Shown here: positions 53,267-63,385 of the stretch, piece after piece
Layout of the letters: each line of letters begins with the position of its first letter
Position numbering within the stretch: position 1 is the stretch's first letter
DNA from: Oceanobacillus oncorhynchi
Lineage (GTDB): Bacteria; Bacillota; Bacilli; Bacillales; Amphibacillaceae
DNA: 64,000 nt
Assembly (NCBI RefSeq): GCF_000821065.1
Contig: NZ_CDGG01000001.1
Span: forward strand, 744,001-808,000
Direction: 5' to 3'
Notes under the pieces: generated by a model
Seen by the model: the letters and a program-made list of their open reading frames with translations, nothing else
The model's database searches: none
What the model was told of the DNA's origin: nothing
Program-made: the position numbers and the translations under genes

Positions 53267-54139
53267 TCAATCCTCCTTAAAGAATGGGAAGACTGCTCCG
53301 TATAAAGCAGCATCGTTATAGAGTTGCGCTATTTTCAATTCGGTATTTAAAAAATGAGCTGGCAGGAAAATAGTTAGCTGATTTTTAATGAGATTCAGCA
53401 GATAGTCCCCTTGTCTGGAGATTCCTCCGCCAATTAGTATTATCGCAGGGTCTTTCATTAGAATGATTTGGGCTAAACCTTTTGCTACTTCTGCGGTCCA
53501 TTTGTAAATCACATCGTAGCATTTCATGTCACCGGAGCGCGCCAGTTCAAACGCTTTTTCAGCATGAAATGCATTTCCAAGTTCACTTTTTAGCACATTA
53601 TTCAGTGCTGAAGTGGAGGCTCTTTGCTCGTAATTCAATTTGGTCTCGGGATCATATAAAAGGTAGCCAATGGAGTCGGCTTTTAAATTAGCTCCATCAA
53701 TCAATCGATGATTATCGTAATGAGCGCCTCCGATGCCGGTACCGAGCGTTAAGCAATATACGTTGTCTGCTCCTTTGGCAGCGCCTTTCCAAACTTCGCC
53801 CAGCATGGCTGCGTTCACATCATTTTCAACATATACAGGTACATTCAATCTTTCCGTCAGTCTTTTTTTAAAAGCCGTTCCTGCGTAGTTGGGAATCGTT
53901 GGGCCGGCATAAACGATTTCACCTTTATTTCTATCAACGATTCCAGCTGTGCTGATGCCGACTCCTGAAATCGTGTATGCGTGCTTTTGTTCCGTAATAA
54001 TGGCTTCTACTTGGTGATAGATGGCATCGTCTATATTTACTTTTGTCTCCACTTTGCTTTGGAATTGAAAGACGTGGTTCGTATCCATCACGCCATATTT
54101 TATGAACGTTCCACCAATATCTATCGATACATAATTCAC
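53267..54139 (-). CDS. nanK: ROK-family sugar kinase, probable N-acetylmannosamine kinase
   Basis: The 290-residue protein has the ROK nucleotide-binding start [15 protein letters not shown], the catalytic-site segment [14 protein letters not shown], and [10 protein letters not shown]. The zinc cysteine motif found in many ROK kinases is not seen. Position between nanE and two regulators in a sialic acid locus makes ManNAc the likely substrate. Start is a GTG at 54139 behind GGTGGTGGAAGG. It ends four bases before the nanE start. Confidence 0.87.
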   Translation of the reverse strand: MNYVSIDIGGTFIKYGVMDTNHVFQFQSKVETKVNIDDAIYHQVEAIITEQKHAYTISGVGISTAGIVDRNKGEIVYAGPTIPNYAGTAFKKRLTERLNVPVYVENDVNAAMLGEVWKGAAKGADNVYCLTLGTGIGGAHYDNHRLIDGANLKADSIGYLLYDPETKLNYEQRASTSALNNVLKSELGNAFHAEKAFELARSGDMKCYDVIYKWTAEVAKGLAQIILMKDPAIILIGGGISRQGDYLLNLIKNQLTIFLPAHFLNTELKIAQLYNDAALYGAVFPFFKED

Positions 54140-54149
54140 CTTCCACCAC

Positions 54150-54827
54150 CTAAACTTTCTTCGTATTATTTATGTGAGCCGTCAATAGACTTTTTGCTCC
54201 TTCCACATCCTTGTTAATTAGCATATCTACCATTTTTTCGTGTTCATCATTTATTTTTTGAAATTCTTGATGTGTTATATCGATACGTGATGCAGATTCA
54301 AAAAAGTAGCTGGTTATCATATTGGTCATCTGTATAAACAACACATTATTCGTGGCTTCTAACAGCTGTTTATGGAAGTTCATATCCGCTTCTATAAACG
54401 CTTCTCTTGTCACGGCTTCTCTATTATTTATAACTGACTCTTTCAGTTTGAGAAGATTATTGTTATTTTCAATTTTAATAATCTCTTCCATTGCGCTGGA
54501 TTCAAATATGACACGCAGGCTTTGAATGTCTTTTAAGTCGCCGCCGTTCACCTGCCATAGAAAAAAGAAGCTATCAAGTAATTTGTCAATATTCGATTCA
54601 TTTAAAATAGCACCTTGCCCTTGGCGGACTCTGGTTACACCTGTATTTTCCAGATAACTTAATGCTTCTCTGATCACAGAACGGCTCACCCCGAATATTT
54701 CCATAAATTTTCTTTCTGCGGGGAGCCTGTCGCCTGCTTTTAAATTATTATCGATAATGTATTGTTTTATTTCTTGAATAATTGTTTGTTTTAAAGATTT
54801 TCTTTCCGATGCATTAATTGGTTCCAT
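54150..54827 (-). CDS. FCD-type GntR regulator (second of a tandem pair)
   Basis: The 225-residue protein has a GntR winged helix (about 10-75, RLPAERKFMEIFGVSRSVIREALSYLE) and an all-helical FCD domain with metal-ligand-type residues in FIEADMNFHKQLLEATNN and HEKMVDMLINKD. It overlaps the preceding regulator gene by 14 bases and is followed by nanK. It likely controls the nan genes with a sialic acid or amino-sugar ligand, possibly as a heterodimer with its neighbour (inference). Confidence 0.88.
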   Translation of the reverse strand: MEPINASERKSLKQTIIQEIKQYIIDNNLKAGDRLPAERKFMEIFGVSRSVIREALSYLENTGVTRVRQGQGAILNESNIDKLLDSFFFLWQVNGGDLKDIQSLRVIFESSAMEEIIKIENNNNLLKLKESVINNREAVTREAFIEADMNFHKQLLEATNNVLFIQMTNMITSYFFESASRIDITHQEFQKINDEHEKMVDMLINKDVEGAKSLLTAHINNTKKV

Positions 54828-55521
54828 CTTCTTTTAACCCTTCCATTTCATAAATATAGTCAAAGATAGGTTCAAAATGTACAGACATGATTTTATGACT
54901 GTATTCTAAATTTTTGTTTTTGAGACCTGCCAGTATTTCGCTATGCTCCTTGTAAGATGCTAACAAGTCTTTTTTGCTTTGCATTAAATCAATTTTTACA
55001 AGCGAGAAATACTCTTGAATCACCTCGGTGAAATTATAAAACGTTTCATTATCTGCTTCTTGGATAATATGCTGGTGGAACAGCTGATCATATTTTTTGG
55101 TGTCCCAATTATGGGTAATTGCTTGGTAGTACTCTTGATTCAAGCTTTCCAGGTAATCGAAATCTACATCTAAATTTTTTTCGATAATCAGCCTTAAAGC
55201 ACCCAGCTCCAGAATTTTTCTGATTTCAACCAGCTCTCTAATCTTTACGCCATGAGCTTCATAATGATGTTTGAGAATGGATTTAATTGAACGGAAATCA
55301 GAGTCCCCTACAAAAACTCCGCCGCCGGGTTTGATTTTTAAGATACCAATAGATTCTAAAGATCTTAACGCCTCTCTTACTACCGTTCTGCTTACCTGCA
55401 GCTTGGCAATAAGTTCTTTTTCCGTAGGCAGTTTATCATTTTCTTTTAATTTATTTTCAAGAATATATGTTTTAATCCTATCCATTGCTATTTCTACTAA
55501 TGATGTTTTTTGAATTGCCAT
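54814..55521 (-). CDS. FCD-type GntR regulator (first of a tandem pair)
   Basis: The 235-residue product has the winged helix KLPTEKELIAKLQVSRTVVREALRSLE and KPGGGVFVGD, and an FCD domain with DQLFHQHIIQEADNETF and SYKEHSEILAGLKNK. It is the promoter-proximal gene of the leftward regulator, regulator, nanK, nanE unit and divergent from nanA. Tandem, overlapping FCD regulators are unusual. GGAGTGG precedes the ATG. Confidence 0.9.
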   Translation of the reverse strand: MAIQKTSLVEIAMDRIKTYILENKLKENDKLPTEKELIAKLQVSRTVVREALRSLESIGILKIKPGGGVFVGDSDFRSIKSILKHHYEAHGVKIRELVEIRKILELGALRLIIEKNLDVDFDYLESLNQEYYQAITHNWDTKKYDQLFHQHIIQEADNETFYNFTEVIQEYFSLVKIDLMQSKKDLLASYKEHSEILAGLKNKNLEYSHKIMSVHFEPIFDYIYEMEGLKEDGTN

Positions 55522-55696
55522 CTACACCACTCCTAATAGAATAATCATAACACATAAGGAAGCAGCATAAGCAGAAGGCAAAAAAGAAGATAATAATAAT
55601 TTTTTGCATCTAAAAGAATTATCATTCCTGCCAACGTGTTCTCAAGGTTCAAAGAAATAAAACGCATACAGGAATCGAAATTTACTAAAAATTATC

Positions 55697-55751
55697 TTGA
55701 CAATTAAGGTGACACCTTCTATGATGAACATATCGAAAATTGGTCTGACCA
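55697..55751 (+). promoter_or_regulatory. nanA promoter with two candidate operators
   Basis: TTGACA (55697-55702), a 17-base spacer and TATGAT (55720-55725) make a good sigma-A promoter. The spacer contains the perfect palindrome AAGGTGACACCTT (55706-55718). TGGTCTGACCA (55741-55751), just past the expected start point, fits the FadR/FCD-GntR TGGTNNNACCA pattern. Confidence 0.75.
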
Positions 55752-55803
55752 TATTATATATTTAAAGACTTATTTATTTCAACTACTTTGGAGGTTTTTT
55801 ATT

Positions 55804-56673
55804 ATGAAGGGTATTTTCTCAGCATTATTGGTTCCTTTTGATGAAGAAGGAAAGGTGAAGGAAAAAGGTTTACGAGAAATTGTAAGGCAGAATATAGATG
55901 TGCAAAAAGTCGATGGATTATATGTTAATGGAAGCTCTGGAGAAAATTTCATGTTGTCGCTGGAACAAAAGAAATTTATCTTTAAAACAGTGAAAGAAGA
56001 AGCAAAGTCAGATGTGAAATTAATTGCGCAGGTTGGTTCGATTAATTTAGATGAAGCGGTAGAGTTAGGACAATATGCTACAGAGTTAGGCTATGACAGT
56101 CTTTCTGCAGTGACACCGTTTTATTATCCATTTGGTTTTGAAGAAATCAAGACCTACTATGAAACCATCATTGAAAAAACGAATAATAATATGATTATTT
56201 ATGCTATTCCAGCCTTAACCGGTGTGGCTATTTCAACGGCTCAATTTGAAGAACTGTTTGAGAATGAAAAAGTAATTGGTGTTAAATTTACAGATAGCAA
56301 TTTATTCCTGTTAGAAAGACTGCGAAATAAGTTTCCTGATAAACTGATTTATTCCGGTTTTGATGAAATGTTGATTTACGGTGCTATTTCCGGGGTGGAT
56401 GGAGCCATCGGCAGCACATACAATGTAAACGGTCAGCGGGCAAAACAGATATTTGAACTTTGCCAGCAGGATAAGGTTTCCGAAGCTTATGAAATTCAGC
56501 ATGTTACCAATGATTTAATTGAAAAAGTGCTTGAACTGGGAATCTATCAGACATTGAAAGAAATTTTAAAAGTAAAAGGAATCGACGCAGGGACAACCAA
56601 GCAGCCAATGAAAGCTTTTGATGAATCAAAGCAGGAAGAAGTAGTTAAATTAGTAGAGCAATTCCAATTGTAA
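55804..56673 (+). CDS. nanA: N-acetylneuraminate lyase
   Basis: The 289-residue class I aldolase has [16 protein letters not shown], the [11 protein letters not shown] loop, catalytic Tyr in [11 protein letters not shown] and the Schiff-base Lys in [10 protein letters not shown]. It splits sialic acid into ManNAc and pyruvate. It is divergent from the regulators and followed by a sodium symporter that probably brings in sialic acid. GGAGG precedes the ATG. Confidence 0.94.
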   Translation: MKGIFSALLVPFDEEGKVKEKGLREIVRQNIDVQKVDGLYVNGSSGENFMLSLEQKKFIFKTVKEEAKSDVKLIAQVGSINLDEAVELGQYATELGYDSLSAVTPFYYPFGFEEIKTYYETIIEKTNNNMIIYAIPALTGVAISTAQFEELFENEKVIGVKFTDSNLFLLERLRNKFPDKLIYSGFDEMLIYGAISGVDGAIGSTYNVNGQRAKQIFELCQQDKVSEAYEIQHVTNDLIEKVLELGIYQTLKEILKVKGIDAGTTKQPMKAFDESKQEEVVKLVEQFQL

Positions 56674-56776
56674 TATATGCGTGCAAAAGTCATTTTTAAT
56701 GGCTTTTGCGCTTAAATAAGAAAACGCTTTATCAGAAGGTGTGTAAAAAATCTTATAATTCGAGGAGTGAAATAAG

Positions 56777-58291
56777 ATGGATAAAATAGGGCTGGGAACG
56801 GCTAACTGGTTGGTCATTATTGTATACTTGATTGCAATGCTGGGAGTGGGTCTTTATTTTACAAAGAAGGCTGGTAAAAATACAGACGAATTTTTTACTG
56901 CTGGCGGGAAAATCCCGGCGTGGGCAGCAGGATTTAGTATTTATGCTACGACATTAAGTGCGATCACGTATATGTCTACACCTGAGCAGGCATTTTTGAC
57001 AGATTGGTCTTATGCAGCAGGGAATATTGCTATTTTTGCAATTATTCCAATTCTGATTTATTTTTATATCCCTTTTTTCAGAAAGCTGAACGTTACCAGT
57101 GCTTATGAATATTTAGAGGTACGGTTTGGGGCGTCATTAAGAGTTGTGGGAAGTTTATTATTTATTTTATTTCATATTGGACGTGTGGCAATTGTTGTGT
57201 ATCTGCCTACGCTTGCCATTACATCGGTTTCAGATATAAACCCCATGTTGATTGCCTCTATCGTAGGTATCTTATGTATTATTTATACTTTCCTCGGTGG
57301 AATAGAGGGTGTCATCTGGAGCGATGTTATTCAGGGAATCATCCTGCTTGGAGGAGCTATCCTTGTCATTGGTGTTGGGATAAACTATATAAATGGCGGA
57401 TTCTCAACAATTATTTCGGATGCTTTAGAGAATGATAAGTTAATCACTGCAGGGAACTTTCAGTTTGGAACTGCTGCAGCTGCGATACCTATCATCTTCT
57501 TAGGTTCGATTTTTAATAACTTGCATCAATATACAGCGAGTCAGGATGTTGTACAGCGTTACCAAACAACGAAATCTATGAAAGAAACGAATAAATCACT
57601 TTGGACAAATGGAGCGCTTGCACTTATTACGATTCCGATATTTTATGGGATGGGAACGATGTTGTATAGTTACTACTCTAATTCGGGAGGTTTACCGGAA
57701 GAGGTAAATACGTCGGCTATTGTTCCTTACTTTATTGTAACAACGCTTCCAGCTGGTGTAGCAGGGTTATTGATTGCAGCAATATTTGCAGCAGCTCAAT
57801 CAACTATTTCTTCCAGTTTAAATAGTATCTCTGCCTGTGTGATTACTGATTTTAAACAGCGCTTTTTTGAAAAGAAGAAGGGAAATGATGTATTACTTGC
57901 AAGGTTGGTAGTTATTATTGCTGGCGTATTAGGAATGACTGCCGCGTTATACTTGGTTTCTACCAATAGAGCAGAAACATGGAATCTATTTTTAGATATA
58001 ACTGGATTATTTGGAGTACCTATCGCAGCTGTATTCGCATTAGGCATTTTAACGAAACGGGCAAACACGCCGGGTGTTTTTATAGGTTTGGGAACTGCGG
58101 CTATTGTAGCTTATTTTGTCCAAGGAACGGATATGACTCCATTTGCTGTGAGTATGGTTTCCTTCTTAGTTTCCTTTGTTGTCGGTTATCTGGCGAGTTT
58201 TGTTTTTTCTGATAAAGGAAAGAATATTAAGGGGTTAACAATTTATACGAAAAGTGAAGGTTATGCAGATGAGGTAAGTAAGGCGGAATAA
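56777..58291 (+). CDS. Sodium:solute symporter, probable sialic acid transporter
   Basis: The 504-residue protein has about 13-14 membrane segments with SSS signatures: KKAGKNTDEFFTAGGKIPAW, TTLSAITYMSTPEQAF, YTFLGGIEGVIWSDVIQG and IFAAAQSTISSSLNS. Its place directly after nanA indicates sialic acid uptake. The 103-base gap contains a hairpin (56682-56709, GCAAAAGTCAT/ATGGCTTTTGC) that may lower read-through and an imperfect cre-like GAAAACGCTTTATC. Confidence 0.9.
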   Translation: MDKIGLGTANWLVIIVYLIAMLGVGLYFTKKAGKNTDEFFTAGGKIPAWAAGFSIYATTLSAITYMSTPEQAFLTDWSYAAGNIAIFAIIPILIYFYIPFFRKLNVTSAYEYLEVRFGASLRVVGSLLFILFHIGRVAIVVYLPTLAITSVSDINPMLIASIVGILCIIYTFLGGIEGVIWSDVIQGIILLGGAILVIGVGINYINGGFSTIISDALENDKLITAGNFQFGTAAAAIPIIFLGSIFNNLHQYTASQDVVQRYQTTKSMKETNKSLWTNGALALITIPIFYGMGTMLYSYYSNSGGLPEEVNTSAIVPYFIVTTLPAGVAGLLIAAIFAAAQSTISSSLNSISACVITDFKQRFFEKKKGNDVLLARLVVIIAGVLGMTAALYLVSTNRAETWNLFLDITGLFGVPIAAVFALGILTKRANTPGVFIGLGTAAIVAYFVQGTDMTPFAVSMVSFLVSFVVGYLASFVFSDKGKNIKGLTIYTKSEGYADEVSKAE

Positions 58292-58299
58292 TGTGAAAG

Positions 58300-58336
58300 A
58301 CACTTCTGTTGCTGTGATGGGCAGAGGTGTTTTTTT
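58300..58336 (+). terminator. Terminator after the sialic acid symporter gene
   Basis: ACACTTCTG (58300-58308) pairs with CAGAGGTGT (58322-58330), followed by T7. Confidence 0.85.
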
Positions 58337-58562
58337 GTGGGGGTAAATCATACTTTTAATCAAGAGAAGCTATAGGGAAGTTAAAATGTTTCAATTACTC
58401 TGTCAAGGCAGCAAAGATTATACTAATCATGATGAATCCTTCTTTACTGAATATATAAGGACGTATTAGAGATTGTGTTAAAACGGGGAGGGAATCTTCT
58501 ATATTTTGACAAGGTAAGGTGGTTAAGCTAAATACTGTATTTCTTTATACTATAATAGGAAG

Positions 58563-58854
58563 GTGAATATGAATATGAGATGGCTAGAAGCGAGAGAATT
58601 ATTTCCTAATCAGTTTATATTGGTTTCTATACTGGATTATCATGAAGAAGGAGATAAAAAAATTGTTGATGAAGTAGAACTGATTCAATCAGTTTCAGAG
58701 AAGAATGCTAATAAAGAATTCTTTCATGCTAAAGAAGGTACAATGCTGTAGCATACTTCTAATCGAGATTTTATTATTCATTTACGGAGAGATCCTATGG
58801 TGAAAGTGGGGAGGGGATATGAAATTATTCTATGACGGTCAACTTATGTTTTAG
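58563..58854 (+). pseudogene. Small unknown protein with premature stop, partner of the retropepsin-like gene
   Basis: The frame encodes MRWLEARELFPNQFILVSIL and further residues to an in-frame TAG at 58749. Beyond the stop it continues HTSNRDFIIHLRRDPMVKVG and ends just past the start of the next gene. Similar small proteins often precede retropepsin-like genes in Firmicutes. A single base change (probably TAT or TAC to TAG) explains the break. Confidence 0.65.
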
Positions 58855-59111
58855 AAGAAATCGGTGTTATGTATGAAAATGGAGATGCTATTTATGAAGC
58901 ATATGGGATTGGTAGTACAGTACCTTTTTATACAAAGGCTATGAATCATATTGTTATTGGTAATTTCACAATAAAAAATTTTGAAATAGATGTCGGTATG
59001 TTGCCGAACAACCATAATGCTTTACTGGGTTTGGACATATTAAAAAAGCATCGTTTTGTGATTGATTTAAAAAAATTAGAACTTACTCCTGGTATAAAAT
59101 CAAGTAGTTGA
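58819..59111 (+). pseudogene. Retropepsin-like aspartic protease, active-site region deleted
   Basis: The start MKLFYDGQLMF follows GGGGAGGGG and runs into a stop. In another frame the C-terminal part is intact: VIGNFTIKNFEIDVGMLPNN, ALLGLDILKKHRFVIDLKK, typical of clan AA retropepsin-like proteins. The middle with the catalytic DTG/DTGA motif is missing, apparently by deletion, so no active enzyme can be made. Confidence 0.7.
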
Positions 59112-59461
59112 TAAATTGGTTATAAAAATTTAATGTTATATGAATCCACCTCTATTTTTAATCCTCTAAATCTACACCTCAGATACTGGATTAATAATTA
59201 ATATCCCGACTGTATGAACAGCCGGAATGCTGATAAGTAAGCACATCTTTTAAGGTGTATAATGAGATATTATTAAAAAGAATTCTCTGACCTCCTTAGA
59301 AAAACTAAAGGATATATTAAAAGTTAAAAAATGAACTTCCCGATATAGTGAAGAACTTATGAAAAAATTTTACTATATCGGAGAGTTTTTAATAGGTTGA
59401 ACCTTGATAAACATCTATAATATTCTAGCCAGTAACACATTGAAGCGTCTTAATTATAATT
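59112..59461. other. Non-coding region between convergent units
   Basis: No gene is visible. It ends with the hairpin listed next, which serves one or both directions. Confidence 0.5.
59340..59391. terminator. Hairpin terminator downstream of the LevR-type gene
   Basis: CCGATATAGT (59340-59349) and ACTATATCGG (59372-59381) pair perfectly, with GAGAGTTTTT following on the plus strand. Confidence 0.65.
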
Positions 59462-62227
59462 CTAATACGCAAAATCCAGATGATTGTGCTTTATAATATC
59501 GTGGATATAACCGATTTCACTCGTCGGCAGAGTGATGTTATAAACATTTTCCAATTGAATGAACGCCTTTTTAATACCCCCTATAAATTCTCGATGCTTA
59601 TGCTCAAAATTATCTAATTCTGCATAAATCTCTATTGGCTGTTGTTTGACGAGTCTTTCTATCAAACAACTGATATGAATGTATAAACTGATTTTGGAAG
59701 AATTAGATAATTTAATTTGAAATATTTCCTGTAACAAGCTTAATGCTCTTTCAACATGATTAATGATTTTTTCAGGATTTAATATCGTGATATGATCAAG
59801 CACACTTTGCATTGAGAACTGCTTAAGAAGCTTATCGTTAAGTACGGTTATCTCGCTTTCTGTCAATACGGTTCCAAGAATCTCATACCATTTAAATTGA
59901 TTTTCTCCGTTGATTATGTCTTCAATAGCTACAAAGGGTATTCCTTCTATTTCAGGATCCAATGTTCCTACAATACCCAAAATGTTGTACGAGTCAAATA
60001 AAGCGCTTTCTGATTCGTTATGTTCCAAGGTTGAATAATCAAACGCGATAACATCAATATTTTTTATGTTTTTAAATATCCTGTCCAATAACTCTTTAAA
60101 TTTCATAGCCGTTCCGATACCAGTATCACAGGTAGTAATAATAACATTTTCTTTTTTGTTTGCAGGAGGTTCAATGATTTGATACTTTGGTATCTGTTTC
60201 TTCATTTTCGCTAATATTTGCTTGATTGGTTTGTTTTGAAGGATACTTTCTCCTGCTTCAATGACCATGGAGGTCGTCACATTATTGACTAAACCAATCG
60301 TTCCTTTAAAGCTATTTTCTAATCGATCAGATAATTGTGTAAGGGAACCCATGTCTACAAAAATAATAATATCATTATGGTTATCGATGGTTTTAAGGAA
60401 TAATTTCATTTTCTCGATAACATCTGAAACAGAGACTTCTATAGGCATGTCAAACCCTTGAAAGAGATATTTTCCCAATAATCTATTGGCTACATTTGCA
60501 ATGCTTGAAGCGGTATTCTCCCCGTGGCAGACAATGATTGATTTGATTCCTTTACTATCCGTCAGCTTCTCGAAACTTCTTAAAAACAAAATAATGATAT
60601 TCAAATCTAGTAAATTAATTGTTAATCCTAATACATTTTCCATTTCTTCTTTAATCAGATTTGCCTGATTGAATTCTCTTGGATAAACATGTTTTAAGCC
60701 TTCTAAAAGCTTTCTAAAAACACCTTCTTCATCTGTTAACGCTGAAAATGATTCATTTCGGTAAATAATATACTTCGTTATTTTTGAAATAGTCTGCTGT
60801 GAATAGAAGGTATAATCATAAACTTTTAGAACATTGAACAATAATTTTTCGATAGTATTAACTTTCTGTTCAGAGCTTTCTAAAAGAGAAAAAGACTGCA
60901 GTTCGTCTAAATATTTTTTTACATCTTCTACTAGAGCCGAAAAAGGTATATCTTGATGATTTTTTACTTTAGTCTGTATATCTTTAAACAAATGATGGAT
61001 TATGCTTTCTGTTTTTGTAATATGTTTGTCAGCTAATGTAGGTCCATCTTCGTAATCAATCACCATTTCATCTAAAAAGATATGTTTGAATTGATAGTTT
61101 AAATAATACTTATTGTCTGCATATAGTTTTATTAAATGCTCAGGCAAATGTCTGATGTTAATGGAAATATTGTCATCAGCCATGGAATTTTCCTGTAAAG
61201 CACTGGCACAGGAAAAAATAATAACGTTTTTAAGTTCACCTATATTGCCGGGAGGATCATATTTAAAGAGTGTGTAGATTACATTTTTAGAAATATCCAA
61301 GGTTTTGTTTATTCGTTTGCTTTCATCTTTATAAAATTTTTTAATCAATGTCTGTCTGTTTTTTAGAGACATTTGATTAAGAGATGGTAAATCGATAATC
61401 ACTGGTATTCTTCTTGTAAAAGTAGGTAAAAAAGCTTCGCCAGGGTTCTCTGTGGTAGCAAGAATAACCCTGACATTTGTCTTCTTCTCTATATCATTGC
61501 TACCTAAGGGATTATAGACTCCCTTATCCATTAGCAGAAATAACTTTTCCTGACTCTCAAAAGATAATCGATGTGCTTCATCTAAAAATAATACCCCGTT
61601 ATTCGCGGCTTCTACAATACCCATTTTGTGGTTATCCGCTCCGGTAAAAGCTCCCTTTACATGACCAAATAGTTTCGCAGTAATTAAATCAGGATTATCT
61701 GCATATTCAGCACAATTTAAAGTAATGAATTTCCCATTGTTTGAAATAATCTCTTCATTGGAAGCATAATCATAAATCAATTTTGCTAAGTAACTCTTTC
61801 CCACACCTGAATTTCCTGTAATCAGAATTGGCAGCCCGCTCGGAGGGTAACTGATTGCTGTCTTGCATTGTTCAATCATATTTTTTGTATCCATGGATTC
61901 ACCAATAAACTCTTGGAAAGGATCTGAAATATTTTCATTGATAGAAAAATAGCTCTTTAAATCAGAAATACTTTTAAAGACAAATGTATCCACTCTTTTA
62001 TGATAGAAGTTTTCCAATGTTTTTCTCTCATAGAATAGAACGGGACGCGAATTCACTTTTATTAATTCTTGCCGGTGAAATAAGTCATTTAACAGGCGAC
62101 TTGCTACACTTCGATTCATTTGAAATGTATCGCTTAACAAAGTTGCCGTAGCCCCTTTTCCCAGCTGCTGCGCTTTCCTATTTATGGATTGTTGACTTAG
62201 AAATTGAATTAGTTGATCTATATCCAT
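59462..62227 (-). CDS. LevR-type sigma-54-dependent activator with PTS domains
   Basis: The 921-residue protein has an N-terminal winged helix (about 1-70), an AAA+ domain (about 105-340) with Walker A GNSGVGKS, the sigma-54 contact loop GAFTGA and Walker B GVLFLDEAHR, then a first PRD, an EIIA-Man-like domain (SIIVCHGENTASSIANV), an EIIB-Gat-like domain (NVIITTCDTGIGTAMKFKE) and a second PRD. Such proteins activate sigma-54 promoters of mannose-family PTS operons in response to PTS phosphorylation. It lies downstream of an SIS protein and EIID, whose operon it probably controls. Confidence 0.93.
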   Translation of the reverse strand: MDIDQLIQFLSQQSINRKAQQLGKGATATLLSDTFQMNRSVASRLLNDLFHRQELIKVNSRPVLFYERKTLENFYHKRVDTFVFKSISDLKSYFSINENISDPFQEFIGESMDTKNMIEQCKTAISYPPSGLPILITGNSGVGKSYLAKLIYDYASNEEIISNNGKFITLNCAEYADNPDLITAKLFGHVKGAFTGADNHKMGIVEAANNGVLFLDEAHRLSFESQEKLFLLMDKGVYNPLGSNDIEKKTNVRVILATTENPGEAFLPTFTRRIPVIIDLPSLNQMSLKNRQTLIKKFYKDESKRINKTLDISKNVIYTLFKYDPPGNIGELKNVIIFSCASALQENSMADDNISINIRHLPEHLIKLYADNKYYLNYQFKHIFLDEMVIDYEDGPTLADKHITKTESIIHHLFKDIQTKVKNHQDIPFSALVEDVKKYLDELQSFSLLESSEQKVNTIEKLLFNVLKVYDYTFYSQQTISKITKYIIYRNESFSALTDEEGVFRKLLEGLKHVYPREFNQANLIKEEMENVLGLTINLLDLNIIILFLRSFEKLTDSKGIKSIIVCHGENTASSIANVANRLLGKYLFQGFDMPIEVSVSDVIEKMKLFLKTIDNHNDIIIFVDMGSLTQLSDRLENSFKGTIGLVNNVTTSMVIEAGESILQNKPIKQILAKMKKQIPKYQIIEPPANKKENVIITTCDTGIGTAMKFKELLDRIFKNIKNIDVIAFDYSTLEHNESESALFDSYNILGIVGTLDPEIEGIPFVAIEDIINGENQFKWYEILGTVLTESEITVLNDKLLKQFSMQSVLDHITILNPEKIINHVERALSLLQEIFQIKLSNSSKISLYIHISCLIERLVKQQPIEIYAELDNFEHKHREFIGGIKKAFIQLENVYNITLPTSEIGYIHDIIKHNHLDFAY

Positions 62228-62256
62228 CTATCTCATCCTTTTAAAATAAATAGTTA

Positions 62257-62290
62257 TTGCAGCGTATCCGTGGCGGAAGATACGCTGCAA
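62257..62290 (-). terminator. Intercistronic terminator before the LevR-type gene
   Basis: TTGCAGCGTATC (62257-62268) and GATACGCTGCAA (62279-62290) form a perfect 12-bp stem; read leftward it is followed by an A/T-rich tail. It should end or attenuate the PTS operon before the regulator gene. Confidence 0.75.
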
Positions 62291-62297
62291 TGCCCTA

Positions 62298-63371
62298 TTA
62301 TGATTTGCTCTTCATCAGCTGATGGAAATTTTGGAATTTAGAAACTGCAGGATCAATTCCTTTTTCATTTGCTAATACAGCAGATAGAAGCTGTAGAGGA
62401 ATAATATATTCAAAGACACTAAATATTGAATCTTCATCTCTGGAAATAATCAAATCTTTCGGAGAAGCATTTGTTTTTTCACTTCCTATCAAATAACAAT
62501 GGTTTGTAACTTTACTCAGAAATTCTTCCAATGCTAGTAATCTTTCCCGATTCTCGTGTTGGGATGCCAGAAAAATAAAGTTACTATCTTCACTGACGCA
62601 ATTATACACACCATGCATATACTCTTCCATCTCATACCCGATGACTGGAACCCTTACCGTTTCTAGAAGTTTTAATGCCCCTTCTAATACTGTGGCATAA
62701 TGGGACCCGTACCCGATAACCATGATTTCGCGGGCGTTTGTCAAATCATCTTTGATGTGATAAACCCATTCTTCTGAAGCATCAACAATTTCATCCAGCT
62801 TTTCGAAGGTTTTTTTCATTCTTGCCAAATAGTTATTGTACTTCTCGTCACTTAGTAACTGATTATACTCGCTAAATTCTAATGAGAATAACATTAAGGT
62901 GAGGATAGATGCTACATATCCTTTCGTTTTTGCTCCAGCCTTTTCCTGGTCTCCTACTTCAATAGGTAAATAATAATCAGATATATCGGCCAGATTACTA
63001 TCTTTATATTCTGAAATTCCAACTGTCGGGATATTCATTTTCTGTGCACGTTTTATCCCATTTATCGTAGACAGACTGCTGCCTCCCTGTGAAATACCTA
63101 AAACAAGATTGTTTTTGCTGTCCGATATTTTTTCTTGCATAAAGTGGGTGGGATAAGTTGGGTGAACCTCCCAATTAGTTACTTCTTCTATCAGTGGCTT
63201 GGCAGCTAACGCCGCATGATAAGAAGTCCCTGAACCGATAATATATACATTTCTCACTTCATTATTTACAGATGGAATCACAGATCCTACAATCTTTTTT
63301 CTGTTTTCGAGTAAATGGAGCAGTACTTCCTTTTCTTCCAAAATATATTGATGCATTAAATTAACAGTCAT
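62298..63371 (-). CDS. SIS-domain sugar deglycase/isomerase (GfrF/FrlB/AgaS-like)
   Basis: The 357-residue protein carries two SIS domains. The first has YIIGSGTSYHAALAAKPLIE and GISQGGSSLSTI; the second has IMVIGYGSHYATVLEGALKLLET and EEYMHGVYN. The glutaminase domain of GlmS is absent. Next to a mannose-family PTS and a LevR regulator it resembles the deglycases of glucoselysine/fructoselysine pathways, which split a sugar-phosphate amine. ATG 63371 follows GGAGG; a TTG six bases earlier is too close to that site. Confidence 0.85.
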   Translation of the reverse strand: MTVNLMHQYILEEKEVLLHLLENRKKIVGSVIPSVNNEVRNVYIIGSGTSYHAALAAKPLIEEVTNWEVHPTYPTHFMQEKISDSKNNLVLGISQGGSSLSTINGIKRAQKMNIPTVGISEYKDSNLADISDYYLPIEVGDQEKAGAKTKGYVASILTLMLFSLEFSEYNQLLSDEKYNNYLARMKKTFEKLDEIVDASEEWVYHIKDDLTNAREIMVIGYGSHYATVLEGALKLLETVRVPVIGYEMEEYMHGVYNCVSEDSNFIFLASQHENRERLLALEEFLSKVTNHCYLIGSEKTNASPKDLIISRDEDSIFSVFEYIIPLQLLSAVLANEKGIDPAVSKFQNFHQLMKSKS

Positions 63372-63385
63372 TTTCAATTCCTCCT

